Assembly (NCBI RefSeq): GCF_032854445.1
Contig: NC_088300.1
Location: forward strand, 8,678,001 to 8,742,000
Source of the DNA: Liolophura sinensis
Lineage: Eukaryota; Mollusca; Polyplacophora; Chitonida; Chitonidae
Reading direction: 5' to 3'
Length of the DNA: 64,000 nucleotides
Below the pieces are notes generated by a model that worked only from the letters and a program-made list of their open reading frames with translations, was not told the DNA's origin and did not search any database. Of the stretch, positions 34,967-47,322 are shown in pieces (the first letter of the stretch is position 1; each line of letters opens with the position of its first letter). The position numbers were made by a program, and so were the translations under genes.

Positions 34967-36403
34967 AACTGACGGCCAAAAGAAACTCTACGACTCCATG
35001 AGTTAAATTTAACCAGCCCTTTCAGCAAATTAATACCAAATACGAAGCATATTCCCATGTGCAACAAGCGTCATATACGCCCACACGAATTTGTTTTGAG
35101 ACAAATCACGTAATCCATGGATGGCCGCAACTGCACATTTAATAAGTGTATAAAAACGGTTCACACAGTGTGCTGGACTGGCACACTGACTAAAAACCAC
35201 CAAAGTAATGCCTCGATTGACTCCAGAACAACGCGAGAGGGTCCTGGGTATGGTATCCATGGGAGCCACCCACGCCCACATTGCAACCTTAGGCTGCTCT
35301 CGTGTAACCACGTCAAACTTGATGCAACGTTACAGGCAGACAGGGCAGGCATCGGACAGGCCAAAAATAGGCAGGCCTAGGGTAACTACGCCCAGAGAAG
35401 ACGGATCCCTGCGCACCTTACACCTGAGGAACCGCTTCCTGATAGTGACGTCATTGTCAATCAATGCCTTAGGTCACCGGGTCAGTCGGCAGACCGTGTC
35501 CAGGAAACTCATGGCTCACGGAATTACGGCCTATCGACCATTCAGAGGGCAGTTGTTGAGAGCCGAACATCGTCACCAGAGGTTGCGATGGGCTCAAATT
35601 GTACGCCGTTGTCAGCGACTTGTTTTCACGGATGAAAGCCGCTTCTGCCTGTTCCGAGCCGATGGTAGACAGCGAGTTTATCATCGAAGAGGCGAACGAA
35701 GGTCTGCATCATGCGTCCAGGAGGTGGTTGGTGGCGGCAGCGTTATGGTGTGGGCTGGGATTTGTGGAGAGGAACGGACACCACTGGTCATCATCTACGG
35801 GAACCTAACAGCTCAATGTTACGTGGATGAAATTCTACGTCCTCTTGTCCTGCCATTCCTTCAACAGCAGCCACGTGAGGTCCTGTACCAGCATGACAAC
35901 GCCAGACCCCGTACAGCTCGAGTTGTGCGGAACTTCATCGACGCCAACAACGTCAACGTCTGCACGTTCCGCACATATGGGGTATCATGGGTCGTTGAGT
36001 AAGACAACGGCCACACCTTGCAGCCAACCAACAAGAACTGGCGTTCGCTCTCCAAAATGAAAGGCAACGATTCCCGCGTCATCTCATCAGACTACTGACT
36101 TTTTCTATGAAGCAAGGGGTGGCCACACGCGATATTGATTGGTTTTGATATTGACTGATTATAAAAAAAATCAACTTATTGTATACTCTGCCCATTGTTA
36201 ACCAAGATGGAATGGCTATTTTTCTACCCCTGCTCTGTTTGTTCTCTTGTAAAATGATTTGAGGGCTGCTTTGCCCGTTCTTACTCAAGACTTTCAATAT
36301 CTAAAGTCATTGGTGTTTTCAATATATTAAACTTCAGTCATCCTGTTTTTTGCATTAGCAAAATAAATTGATTTGAACTCTTTGTTTCTTTTGGCCTTCA
36401 GTT
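34967..36403 (+). mobile_element. Tc1-type DNA transposon with inverted ends, nested in a LINE
   Basis: The left end reads 'aactgacggccaaaagaaac', and the right end on the minus strand reads 'aactgaaggccaaaagaaac', 19 of 20 identical. Each end is flanked by TA (34965-34966 and 36404-36405), the target duplication expected of Tc1/mariner insertion. The element is 1437 bp and contains one transposase frame (35208-36002) in plus orientation. Removing the element and one TA joins the minus-strand LINE frame on the right to the LINE sequence on the left. Confidence 0.9.
35208..36002 (+). pseudogene. Tc1-type transposase, catalytic end deleted
   Basis: The enzyme family cuts and joins DNA at transposon ends with a DDE triad. 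Seen: start MPRLTPEQRERV with an N-terminal paired-type helix-turn-helix region (about 5-110), linker motif GRPRVTTPRED (55-65), first acid in FTDESRF (D142), GGGSVMVWAG (175-184), second acid in YQHDNARP (D230). The third acid, normally in SPDLNPIE about 34 residues later, is absent: after NNVNVCTF the frame shifts and ends at a TAA. In another frame the later part of the gene continues as HIWGIMGR, a TGA in place of an Arg codon, then VRQRPHLAANQQE and ALQNERQR. The stretch between QIVRR and LVFTDES is also a few residues shorter than usual. It is therefore inactive, and movement would have needed a transposase supplied elsewhere. Confidence 0.9.
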
Positions 36404-36405
36404 TA

Positions 36406-36930
36406 TTTTGCAGTGCTGTGCTTTTAATGGAAGTACATTGGCCAAATAAACCATTCTTGAGATGCCTTCTGCCTTTGAAACTTTTTTTTCCTAACAGTGT
36501 GAGGCCTCTTCCAGACGAGATTTGAACACTTGTTTTTAATTTCTTTATATTTGAATCTAAATTTTCTTTATGCATTTTTTCCAGATCTCGGAAAATTTTA
36601 ATGCCCAGAAACGTTTTTGAGTCTGTCACGGATATGCTGTGCGTATTGTTTATGACAACAGCTTTGCTTTGTTTTATCTTAAGAAGTTTAGTCTTTTCTA
36701 AATTAATTTTTAATCCGCTCAATAACTCAATGCTTTGATAAAAGTCGAGTGCCTCATTAACGGACTCAAAGTTTCTCAGTGTTAGAGTCGTGTCATCGGC
36801 AAAATACATGCTTGCCCTTTACCTCTTTTCCATATACGTCTTTTCCGTAAAGGTCCTATCAGATCATGAATAACCGGATTGGTCCCTGTTGGATTAGGCG
36901 ATAAACTTTTCCTATCTAATTCGGGGTTAA
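36406..36930 (-). pseudogene. LINE reverse transcriptase segment (decayed)
   Basis: Minus-strand frame with the reverse-transcriptase catalytic box YFADDTTL near its start (about 36800), then LSGLKINLEKTK and a FLGIKI block and GLTLLGK, the order typical of L1/Tx1-type LINE ORF2. Just before the catalytic box the upstream sequence (YGKEVKGK) is in another frame, and after GLTLLGK a run of eight A residues (36482-36489) changes frame, after which ISRMVYLANVLPL continues. The frame then reaches the right TA of the Tc1-type insertion at 36404; the final 25 residues of the open frame seen there are transposon end, not LINE. The upstream limit at about 36930 is approximate. Confidence 0.82.
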
Positions 36931-39090
36931 GTACATAGAGGATGTTGCACAGTGAAGGTTGAATACCATAAATATTGTTCGAGTGAGAGTTCTATTTATT
37001 ATTTATACCCTGACATTTTCTCTACCTGTATATAAATGTGTATCAGTTTATCTGTGGCATCCGTGAAAAAATAATGTGCCATCTTCGTCGTATTTCTGAT
37101 TCTATTCATACGCGCTGCAATTTCGTTCATGTCCGCGTTCACAAAACCTTTTTACAGATTTAAACGCTGTCTGTAAGTAATTATACATTGTACAAAGGTG
37201 CTTAATGCTAATGCAGTATAGGTATTTACGTAAATAACGAAAATGAAGAATTTCTACCTCTTTTTTGGGCGAACTATATATTGCGCGGAAGTGCATGGCC
37301 TTGTGATGCCGTCGTCGAAGATTTCACTGCTGCATGAAGTGACACAATGAATGTAGCATTCGGCATGTACAAAAGTAGTTCCGGCAAGGTCAACTGTGGG
37401 TCATGGGTCAAGGTCTTCAGCAGTTTTATAGCAAAATGGTTTAACAAAAGTGATATCTAACTAGTTAAGATATCATTTTTATCAGTGAAGGAAATACTGG
37501 GATTTCACTGATGTATAAATAATAATGTATTAAAATCACCTCCCAGTACTATGTTCGTACCGTTAATCTAACTAATAAACTAGGTACATTGTGTAAACAA
37601 TCTTCACGATCTCCCGAATCATTCCGCAATGCACTTTTACCAAGGTAAATAAATCACCATCAAATTCTGTTTCCAGAATTAAATACCTACCAAAATCATC
37701 TCTTCTTGATTTACATATTGATCAACTTGTCCGGCGAGGTGTGGTGGTCTCCCTTTGAACGACCAACTTAATTATACATTGCCTTGTATCCAGACTATTC
37801 TTTAAGAGAAAAAATCCAGCATGAAATGAAAAAAGGAACATTTCGGTCAGCTACTTTATTATGACCTCCTCAGGCTGTATGATACTGTTTCATACTAAAT
37901 GGCCAAATGTTACACAAAGTGGCCCAGTACCAAAATTATCCATTCATTTAAAATGTACTGTGAAGTTTCATACCAACCCGTAATGTCAGTGAAAGAAAGC
38001 TTATTCACTTCTATATTTACTTAATTATTTGATGTGCTGTTTAACGACTTAAAGAAGAATTTTCAGTGGCCGGTATTATGGATGAAGGAGACCGGAGGGC
38101 CCGGAGAAAACCACAAACTGACTTACTGACAAACTTTCCCATATGTAACGAACATTCATGCATGTATAAGCAGACTGCATTGATAGGAAACAATCAACGT
38201 GGTCAGCGAACGTTCGCACCGTCGGCTGCTTCTCTTCACCATCAAAGCCCCAAGGACGGTGAGAGCGGAGCAATGTAAAAGCTCCCTGCCCATATATTTG
38301 ACTTCTACGAGGTCTACATACGTGGCCATAGTATCGTTTTATTCTACACCCTTTTTCTTTTTAACAGAAAACACAACAACATATCAAATCCACACACACA
38401 TGCACCCATGAAGTGTCCCATCCTTGCAAGGCAAAGGCCTAAACAGTTTTAGCTAGAGAACACCCCTGTTTCAACTGTAACGTCACGAGAATTCTGTCTT
38501 GTCGTTTTACCATATATATGTACATTACATGACTCGTAAGAATTCCAATTAAAAAGTTGATTGACAGAGTCATCAAGCATGTCATAAAAAGTACTGTGGT
38601 TATTTATGCCAGTTTTTAACCTTCATTCGAAATAAATAAGGTTGTATTATTGTTGTCTTTTCTGTTAACAATGAACGACATAATAATGACGCTGTAGTAG
38701 GGGAGGTAATCCCGTCCTTCCAATTGACGTCCTGTTGAAAACACGTTTGTCTATCGTGACACACAGACCTCACCAAGCGTGCGTTGGAGGAACATTTGTA
38801 AACCGAAGCTACAGTTCTCTTCATCTGAAAATAATTGTGTGAATATAACTGCTAATTTAATAACTAATGTACCATCTGCAAAATAACAGTAGGCCTACTC
38901 TATGACCACACGGGTAGGCTTATACAACGGTTATAAACGAACTGACTTGACTTCCACGTAATGGTAGACGCAAGTAGTAGGCCCTATACATGTATGTTTA
39001 CAATCATGGTCTGGAGCATGTCTGTACATCTGGGCAATGTCTGTTTTTAATTGATATATCACTCACAATTAATACACACGAGCGTGGTCA
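36931..39090. other. Unique sequence without identified gene
   Basis: Short frames only. The minus/plus pair near 38066-38278 may include a remnant of a family A SINE ('ggagaccggagggcccgg', 'ttcccatatgtaacg'), too diverged to delimit. Confidence 0.3.
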
Positions 39091-39178
39091 GTTTGCCAGT
39101 TTCCTCCAACCATAATTCTGGCCGCCGTACTCTTTAGTAAGGAGAAAAACAACAACCAAATAAATACATAAATAAATG
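39091..39178 (+). mobile_element. SINE 3' fragment (family A), forward
   Basis: 'gccagtttcctccaaccat', 'aattctggccgccgtactc' and a 'caaataaatacataaataaat'-type tail. The 3' body is partly deleted. Its tail faces the reverse copy that follows. Confidence 0.7.
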
Positions 39179-39189
39179 TTAATATAATG

Positions 39190-39372
39190 TATACGACTGC
39201 GATCAGCATTTTGATGGGAGGAATCTGGCTGGCAGGCCTTCTCAGGTATAGGCTACAGTTGGGATGGGGGCGGAACTTGGGGAAGCCAGCATGAGCTGAA
39301 CTCATAGAGCCCTTTTGTTAGAGGTTCCTGAGTCAATGCGCTGCACTAACACGCTAACCTCTTGGCCTCCCG
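39190..39372 (-). mobile_element. SINE 5' half with tRNA-like head (family A), reverse
   Basis: Plus-strand order: 'gcgatcagcattttgatggg', 'ggcaggccttctcag', 'gaagccagcatgagctgaac', 'tgagtcaatgcgctgcac', 'taacacgctaacctcttgg', 'cctcccgt'. Read on the minus strand this is the tRNA-like head and body of family A. It is tail-to-tail with the copy at 39091. Confidence 0.85.
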
Positions 39373-40275
39373 TAAAAATATGTTGATCTGTCGTAATTAT
39401 CAGCTATGGATAAACCTTATAATTATGTCTCGTGACATGTCCAAGCTACCGTACCGAATAGCCTAGCGTATACACTTCTGTGACTCGACAGCTCGGCGAA
39501 TCCATTCATGTCCTCAGCATGTCCAGACGAGGAGAGAAAGACTCCATAGGCAGTCATCACATAGCTTCAAGTCACATGTAAGTTGCTTCTGCAAGCAAAC
39601 CTTGTAATGGAGATCATGCAATCTGTTTGTTTTTGTTTTCTGTTTTTTGTTGGGTTTTTTTTGTTGGTTTTTTTTTGTTAGTTTGTTTTGTTGTTGCTAT
39701 AGAATGAAGATAGCGAATTGCAAAATAGCAACCTATAATGACGACGATGGGTGATATATTAGTTCCAGTTGCGGAGAGCAGAAAAAGGAGGTGATGAAAT
39801 CAGTTACGACAGTTTGCATGAGATCTGGCAAATGAATCTGACAATATAAATGATGTTAAAGATTATCGCAATGCACTAATTACTCCTCAGCCAAAGAACA
39901 GTTGCAAGAAGTTGCAAGCCTCTCACAAAATATAACCTCAATGACACCAGAGGCTTTGAAAGAACTGACAAAGGTCGCATAAAATTGCCGGATATCTCTT
40001 TCAATGTCTAAGTGTACACGTATATGTGGTGTTTGTATGGTATACCTGGGTGTACAAGTGTTCACAAATAGTTTTAACAAAGAAAAGACCGACTGACGCT
40101 TTCGTTGTATTTCTATACATCACTACAGACACCGTGAAACTGCCTGGCTTAATTATTCTGTATATCTGCGATGATAGCTACCAAGACAGCCATTCGATAA
40201 GTATGTAACTATGGACACGATTAAACATTGGCTGTTCGACGGTCTGCAGTGTAGATAGGCAACATTTGTTCCAAG
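39373..40275. other. Unique sequence with a T-rich tract
   Basis: A T-rich low-complexity tract lies at about 39627-39700 (runs of T separated by G). No gene recognised. Confidence 0.4.
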
Positions 40276-41010
40276 CACAGATTTACTACCGTGATCGCTT
40301 CACACAGACTTACCACCGTGATCGCCTCACAGATTTTACCACCGTGATCGCCTCACACACATTTAACACCGTGATCGCCTCACGCAGATTTACTACAATG
40401 ATCGCTTCACGCAGATTCACCACCGTGATCGCCTCACATAGATTTACCGCTGTAATCTCCTCACACAGATTTCCCGCTTTAATCGCCTCACACAAAGTTA
40501 CCACTGTGATCGTTTCACACAGCTTTACCACCGTGATCGCCTACACAGACTTACCACTGTGTTGGCCTCACACAGATTTACCGCTGTGATCACCTCACAC
40601 AGATTTACCACCGTGATCGCCTCACACAGATTTACCACTGTGGTCGCCTCACACAGACTTACCACAGTAATCTCCTCACACAGATTTCCCGCTTTAATCG
40701 CCTCACACAAAGTTACCACTGTGATCGTTTTACACAGCTTTACCACCGTGATACCCTACACAGACTTACCGCCGTGTGGGCCTCACACAGATTTACCATT
40801 GTGATCACCTCACACAGATTTACCACCGTGATCGCCTCACAAAGACTCACCACTGTGGTCGCCTCACACAGACACAGATTTACCACCGTGATTGCCTTCA
40901 AACAGATCTGCAACCGTGATTGCTTTACACAGATATACCACACAGATTTACCACCGTAATCACCTCGCGTTAATTAACCACCGTGGTCGCTATACACAGA
41001 TTACCCGGCA
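40276..41010. repeat. 27-bp minisatellite with internal block duplication
   Basis: About 27 units of 'cacagatttaccaccgtg' plus 'atcgcctca', 27 bp long. A block beginning 'ccactgtgatcgttt' occurs at 40501 and at 40716, 215 bp apart, with the same order of variant units after it. Because 27 is nine codons, frames on both strands are open (VIASHRFTT-type repeats); I regard these as non-coding. Confidence 0.94.
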
Positions 41011-42949
41011 TGTAAGCAACATTCACCTTCGGTCCATGTTAACCTAGGAATACAATTAGAATTAATTTAGAGTCAACCATTGACCAATGAGCTGTTGAAA
41101 TAAGCATTCGCTATTCCTCGGCTGCAGTTTGTGTCAAGGGGATTCCCACGAACTTGTCCAGTTGCGACAGCTTAATGGTAAACCCTGCACTGTGCCCTGT
41201 TTCCTCCAGTACATATATAATTGACATGTTAAAAATTAACTGAGTTACTTTAAAACACCTGTCAATGAAAAAATTAAATGTTATTTATTATTAGAGTTGC
41301 ATGTAATTTCCTCACTAGGATGGCTGTCCATCTATGAGAGCTTAACGCGTCACAGTTCACAATATAACATATCCAGACAACATTCTGTTCATATTGGCGT
41401 TTATAAAGCGCGTTTCACCAGCAGTGAAATTGCTAAAGCATGTGTATAATATCTCAGTCAAACTGTCGAAAATCCACGCCCAAAGGCAAAATTCCCGAAA
41501 GCAAGATGACGATAGGCTAAAGCATGTTTTGGGCACGGTACTATCGGTTAGTTGGTCATACCGACGCAAAGCAACCATTGCCGGGAACAAGTGGCTGGAG
41601 CAGATGTTAACTGTTTTCTCTCAATGGAATATCTCGGGCGGATATCAAAGCTTTGGTGTTGACATGTGGCAGAGCTTCATCCAGCCGCGTAAGTAAACTC
41701 AGTTCAGCCAAGGTTATATTTACATACCACCACCTTACCCCGGAATAACTTCATATGGAAACTTAACCGTACCTACCAGAGATTCTCTGATCGACAGGCG
41801 CCACAAATGTCTTCATGCATGTTTAAAACATAAGGTGGAAAAAGTTGACCAGGCTGTTAATAATCTCACAGCGGTCGGATACCACTGAATATTTTAAAAC
41901 AACCAGGGCAAATCCTGTTAAAAGGATAAAAAAAATGTGTTACTCCTTTTCTGTATTGATCTTGTTGTCATAAGGGTTTTTGCATTTATAAATGTAACTG
42001 TGGTCATATTCTGTAATTAGCGTGGACAGAAGGAGTGGTTACAAAGCCACATATGAGCTGATAGATATTTGTAAGAGCCTCGTTCATTTTTTGCGTTTAC
42101 ATGATCAGTTAGAATAAAACCCTGACTGAGGTAAATTGACAGGAGGCCTTATTTCAACGGTGCCAGCTAACACACTTGTGGTCGCTGTTCTGGTTTGGCT
42201 CTCTGTGCTGTAAGCCTTTAGTTATATCGTACACGTTGTACAATATCAATTATCCGCAATCAAGGCTCGGCATATATGAGAGATACCCAACTCAAGTAAA
42301 ATGGTGCGTCAGGTCGTAAGTGCTCGTGTGTACATGCGAAATAACGACGCAACCCAAAGGCGTATGGCCTTATATCATTTAGTGCGACCAACTCCTTACG
42401 GTCACTTGAGTTGAATAGCGTCTAAAGCTCTCGTGTTTGCCGAGATTATGACAAACGATATTACCCCAGTACTGGTCTAGGTATACAGCTACATTGGATG
42501 TGATACACATGTACAACGGTTTTCTGCTGAACAGTTGAACCTGAGAATGACTAATGGCTTCTCTATGCAGATCTTCGCTTTTCCGCCAAAACATGCGATT
42601 GTTTGTAACTTTCTGTAAAAATTTCCGTCAAACTGTCGTCCATGTTTAATTTTTTTTTTTGAAATTTTCTTTAGTTTCTATCTAAAAGATAGTTCTCAAA
42701 ATAGTGTTCCCGGTTGGAAAAAGTTCTCAATTGATTTAGTTCATTTTGCCCAAATGTGAATTGTTTTCACACATGTTAAAACTCACGTGATGCCCTAGGA
42801 CTCTTATGATCGAAGGAAGTCAAATATGGGGGAAATGAGGATTGATTACGTCTCGTTGGACAACAGAAAAAATATATTTTCATACTAGTGGTCCGACCGT
42901 TTGAGTATAACTCCCAATTAATATACATGTAGTTAAAATGTCTTTCTCC
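41011..42949. other. Unique sequence without identified gene
   Basis: A 100-codon plus frame (41394-41696), opposed by an open minus frame, ends near a GTAAGT-like donor but has no recognised domain. A run of ten T residues is near 42650. Confidence 0.3.
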
Positions 42950-43240
42950 ACCGTCTCCGATCCTGGGTCGAGTCACACTAAAAGGGGAACTTCCTCGCTT
43001 GGCGTTCAGCATGAAGGGGATAGTGCGACAACTGGTTGACCCGTATCAGTATAATAGCTCGTGCGGGGCAGCTTACTTGCCTTCGGTAAGTCGTCTCAGT
43101 GAAGCAGCACTAGAAAAAAGAGCGGTGGAAATCCGTCCTGCAACAAGGAGGCACATGACATGCACCCTAAGGATTCCGTCGTCGTCATATGACTGAAAAA
43201 TTGTTGACTACGACGTTAAACCCCAGGCACTCACTCATTC
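42950..43240 (+). mobile_element. Near full-length SINE (family B)
   Basis: A B-box-like 'cctgggtcgagtcacac' is followed by 'cttcctcgcttggcgttcag', 'gatagtgcgacaactggttg', 'acccgtatcagtataatag', 'agtgaagcagcactag', 'cctaaggattccgtcgtcg', 'tcatatgactgaaaaattg' and 'acgacgttaaaccccagg', ending in a CACTCACTC tail. The 3' part matches 7979-8080. I recall this architecture from mollusc genomes. Short frames crossing it are not genes. Confidence 0.85.
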
Positions 43241-44970
43241 CACCTCCTCCGGAAATGGGAAAGAGATTTAATTGTGTCACGTGGATTTTTACTTCATCCA
43301 GTCATCCAGCTATGACCTGTTTTCACCTCGGGAGTTTTCAACTTTGTGTGTATAGTTTTCAACCAGGTTCATGCAAACCAAGGAAGAAAATCACTAAAAC
43401 AAAAAAAAAGGATGAAAAAACATCGTATGTGGGCTGCCGTACCACAGTCATGAAATATCTCCCTCTTTGTACAATCTGAAAACAAGAATAACATAGTCTC
43501 CCTGAGTTGATTCATTTACGTATTTGACTATTGCTCAACGCTATACTCAAGAATTCTTCACTTACACAATGGTGTCGGGTTTATGATTAGAGCACACTTT
43601 AGTACCCAATGTTAAACCATCGACCATTGGCAAGTTACTGGAGAACTTTTTCACGTGACCTACAATTTGTACACCATTTACTTTAAATTCGTGGAATATA
43701 ATTAAGTGTTCTTGCACGAATATTAGAATGTGCCAACGGCCACAGGGACATTGTTGGCCGCTTTTTGTCCTCAAGGCTCCACGTGCATATATATCGGGTG
43801 AATCTACAAATTCCCGTTGCTTGAAAGGCCAGCGTCCTCACTCCTCAATCACGGCCCAGTACGAAATGTAGCACGAATTTGTCAACATTATCTAACTGCC
43901 AAACAAGTTGTCTGAACTAGGTTTACATCAGTCATTACATAATCATCTTTGCACGTAAATACATCACTGTATACTTAGATAATTCGCTGACACACTTACA
44001 GCACCATGTCAGCCAGTAGGATGGGACGGCATCAAAGTTTCCTGCCACAATAAACGCTCTGTAAATCTGAATCGTGTTTATTTACTTGATTTATTTACCT
44101 ACGATTTTTTATGACTATGAATTATCGGAACTGCCTCCAAATACGAATGGGACATTTGAAATTATTTCACAGTGGCTAATGGCATAGCCTGTATCTGGTT
44201 AAATTGTACCCGAACAGGCCCAGAACCGCCAAGGTGAACATGAAGGTCGTCCATATGTCTTGCTCCTAAGAGATATACACGTCCGAACCGTGCTTATTCT
44301 GCACTGAGAGAAAAGTTTGTGTCAACTCACCAGAAAATCAGTTATACAACTGAGCTAACCTAGAAAACTGAGTCATCTGACCAAATCAGCTGTGTCACCA
44401 AACTCAACAGGCAGTCAATTATTGTATTCATCTTTCATGTTTACACATGTTTGTGTGTATTGTAGGTCACTTCAAGCGAGGTAGAGTTAGAGGTGTCACT
44501 ATTAGGCCTGCTGCCTGTATGGTTTGACTCACCACAAACAGGCCTATGGTTTTACTCAACACAAGCTCAGGACTGTGCATTTAACAGCATATAAACCTTT
44601 TCTTTGAACGTGTCCTAAGGTGAACAAAAAGATGGGGTTTTCACTGAAAAGTCTGCCTTGTCACTGTTCTTTAAAACTCGTTCAGTAAAGTGTTTAGAAG
44701 ATATCTGAAAAACATAAAATTATGCAAAAGGGAATATAAGTAAATAATTTGAAACCTACCTCCTTTGACAACAAACACATTTTATCTCATCACATGCTGA
44801 GAATCCATTCCTGTATTAATTAAAATAAAACTAAAACCTCTGGTTCATTGATTCATATAACTTGTTTTTATTCACAATATTTACAATGTATCAGTCATTG
44901 TTTTAAGAAGTGAGAAATAGGAATAGAAAATGGGTGTTGATCGCCGTGTCGGTATTCTCGGGAGCGCGCA
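43241..44970. other. Unique sequence; one decayed SINE trace
   Basis: At about 43525-43640 the words 'cgctatactcaagaattc', 'ttcacttacacaatgg' and 'accatcgaccattggc' look like a strongly decayed reverse copy of family A. Nothing else recognised. Confidence 0.35.
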
Positions 44971-44973
44971 AGT

Positions 44974-44994
44974 GGGGGGGGTGGGGGGAGGGGG
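44974..44994 (+). other. G-rich tract with G-quadruplex potential
   Basis: Runs of eight, six and five G separated by single T and A bases, enough for four GGG tracts. A role is not inferable from sequence. Confidence 0.6.
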
Positions 44995-46647
44995 AATGCA
45001 TCGAGATAACCACAGAGACGCCCTGTGCTGGACAGATGAAGACTTGTACATATACACGGCTCTGATACCTACACACATCCTCATTTGGAGAAGAGACAAT
45101 ATATACATACATTTTAACACCTACTGAGCGTGTATATAAAACAATTCTGATTCACATGCATTTTGTTACATTTCGTCAACAGTGGGGAATTGTGACAAAT
45201 TCACTTTACAAACATATACCTAAGCATTACACGTGCTTTCTTTCGATTTTTTTTGGTGTTTTTTCTTTATGTTTTTGTTTCTTTTTTATTTCTTGTTAAT
45301 TTTTTTGTTTTTGTTTTGTTTTGTTTGTGTGTGTGTGTGTGTGTTTTGTAACAGGCTAACAAAAAAAGAAATGGAGACTGATGTCAGATAAAGATTTGCG
45401 TTTCTCTCACGAGGTTTGGGTTTGCCCATAAGATTAACGGGCATCTCAACAAACTCTTGTAAGATCAAATCTTTGACAAAGTAAATTTAACCACTTTCTT
45501 ACATGGCTTGACACTGAACTACAAGGCCGCCTTTAATATTTGCTGTACCGCTACATTAAGTATTGTGGGTGGTGGAAACCGGAGTGTATGCCCCGATGTA
45601 AACTACAGCCCTTCGCCATCTACCTGGTGATTCTTTCTGACAAAGCTGCACCGTAACCAGCGAGAGTTGGATTCGAATCTGGGACCTTAATATTGGTCAT
45701 GGGCGATCTGCTGCTAGGGTAACGTTTTGTAAAAATAATTTAATTTTCCCGAATTTGCGTTTGTAAAGCGCAATTCAATTGGTCAAATTTTTGCGTTTAT
45801 ATTCCAATAAACCGAAAACACGAAGCCACGCCCACGTAGGACTACTTTTTTAAAAAAATAGATCTGAAAGAGGCTGAAGGCACGTCAGGTAAAATGACTT
45901 ACAGAATATATCTCCTTTCGTCTGTATTATATTCACATTCATAAACAGGGGCATCAATAAAAATTCTGGACAGTCTATGATGAATTAAGACTGTTTAAAC
46001 AGTATCGCCGACCTATGAGCTTGATCACTAACACGCACAGGCGTGCTGGGTCAGCGAGTGCATATGCAAAACCGAGTGCAAGCGCTCGACAAAACAAATC
46101 AGTTTGATCAAAATTACTTTCCAACTGATGTTTAAAATACACGCTGTTGTTCTTGGATAACCAGTATGTTTGAATGCTAAGATATCATCCATATGTCACA
46201 ACTACACGTGCTTTGCAACCGGCATGACGAAGTCACCTATGTGGCCTACATACTCCCGCATATCCTTGGCGTGCAACAACAACAGCAGTAGTCCGTTATG
46301 AACAGCGCAAACGCGTTGTCGCCTCACGAAGATGAGTCTCACGAAATAAATTCATTTCCCTCGGGATCTTCTGCCCCCAACGCTCCCTAGCTCACCTTGT
46401 AAATGATGAGTTATTCACAGTTCTTTTTGAAACGACCAGCTGCTGTAAACTTTACCTCGTCATTTCGCTCACTTTGCACGTGACGTTGCCTATTAACGGT
46501 AGAACTTTGATCACCAATTTCATTGGCCCAAAGAATGTTATTCATAAAATATTCTGGAGACTGCGGCGTTCCTTTCTTCAATTTCTCAGAGTTTGGAATG
46601 AAAGGAAAACACTAGATAACATCCTTTTATTCCTTAAATTAAATTAT
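44995..46647. other. Unique sequence with T-rich and GT-rich tracts
   Basis: T-rich sequence with (GT)n lies at about 45245-45348. At about 45660-45690 'gagagttggattcgaatctg' resembles a tRNA B-box and may be a SINE remnant. No gene recognised. Confidence 0.35.
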
Positions 46648-46777
46648 AAGGATTGCTGTAATATTTTTCAGGTTTACTGAGGTATACAATACAGTTTTTC
46701 GTCATACAGTTTGCACAGCAGTTTTTTCGTTTATTGGCCTACCCCAACAAACCTAAAAAATATTACAGTCAATCCTT
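46648..46777. repeat. Imperfect inverted repeat, 28-29 bp arms
   Basis: The left arm (46648-46675) contains 'aaggattgctgtaatat' and 'caggttt'. The right arm (46749-46777) is its reverse complement with one extra base and one substitution. The 73-bp interior is unique. It could be a small non-autonomous transposon or a hairpin. Confidence 0.8.
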
Positions 46778-47322
46778 AAATGAACCTGCAAGACCACCCA
46801 GTTGTAAAATATAGTACTTGAGCATACAGGCTATATAAGGCTGCAATCAGTTTTTACAAACGGTTCTCTCTCCTAACCCAAAGTCCCCCACCTTCAATAC
46901 AGCGCTGAACACAGAAAATGAGACAGTGTAATCCAGTCAGGATTAGTCCGAGATTGCTCTGACGTGAGGTATGGCAAAGGATGGCTTCAAACCAACGTCA
47001 GAGCCCGCTCCATTTAAAGTTTGAGACAAAACATTACCCATCAAACACGTCTCAACGGCCTGGATGTCGATCGGTTATTTCCTAGACCGCGTGGACCCGA
47101 GATTCCCTGGATATGCGCAAAGCGAACGGCTGCACCGACAACCATTGCTACTGTTCAACAGAATCAGTTGAATTCCTGGATACAGTGGAGTTGTTGACTT
47201 TGGAATGTCCTTTGCTGAACAAAGTATTCTATCGTTGAATCCAATCAAGGTTGTTAACATCCAATTTAAAAGATCAATACTATGGGCAATAATTTTTGTT
47301 CCTTAATTTTTACTGCAACTTT
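46778..47322. other. Intergenic DNA, 3' flank of GPCR 2
   Basis: No feature recognised. Part may be transcribed as 3' untranslated sequence of the receptor (pseudo)gene. Confidence 0.35.

Noticed and set aside
36079-36297. 72-codon minus frame between transposase and LINE
   Set aside because: Lies inside the Tc1-type element, antisense to the end of the transposase gene and its 3' region.
40266-40959. Open frames with VIASHRFTT repeats and antisense ITVVNLCEA repeats
   Set aside because: 27-bp minisatellite artefact, open on both strands and interrupted repeatedly.
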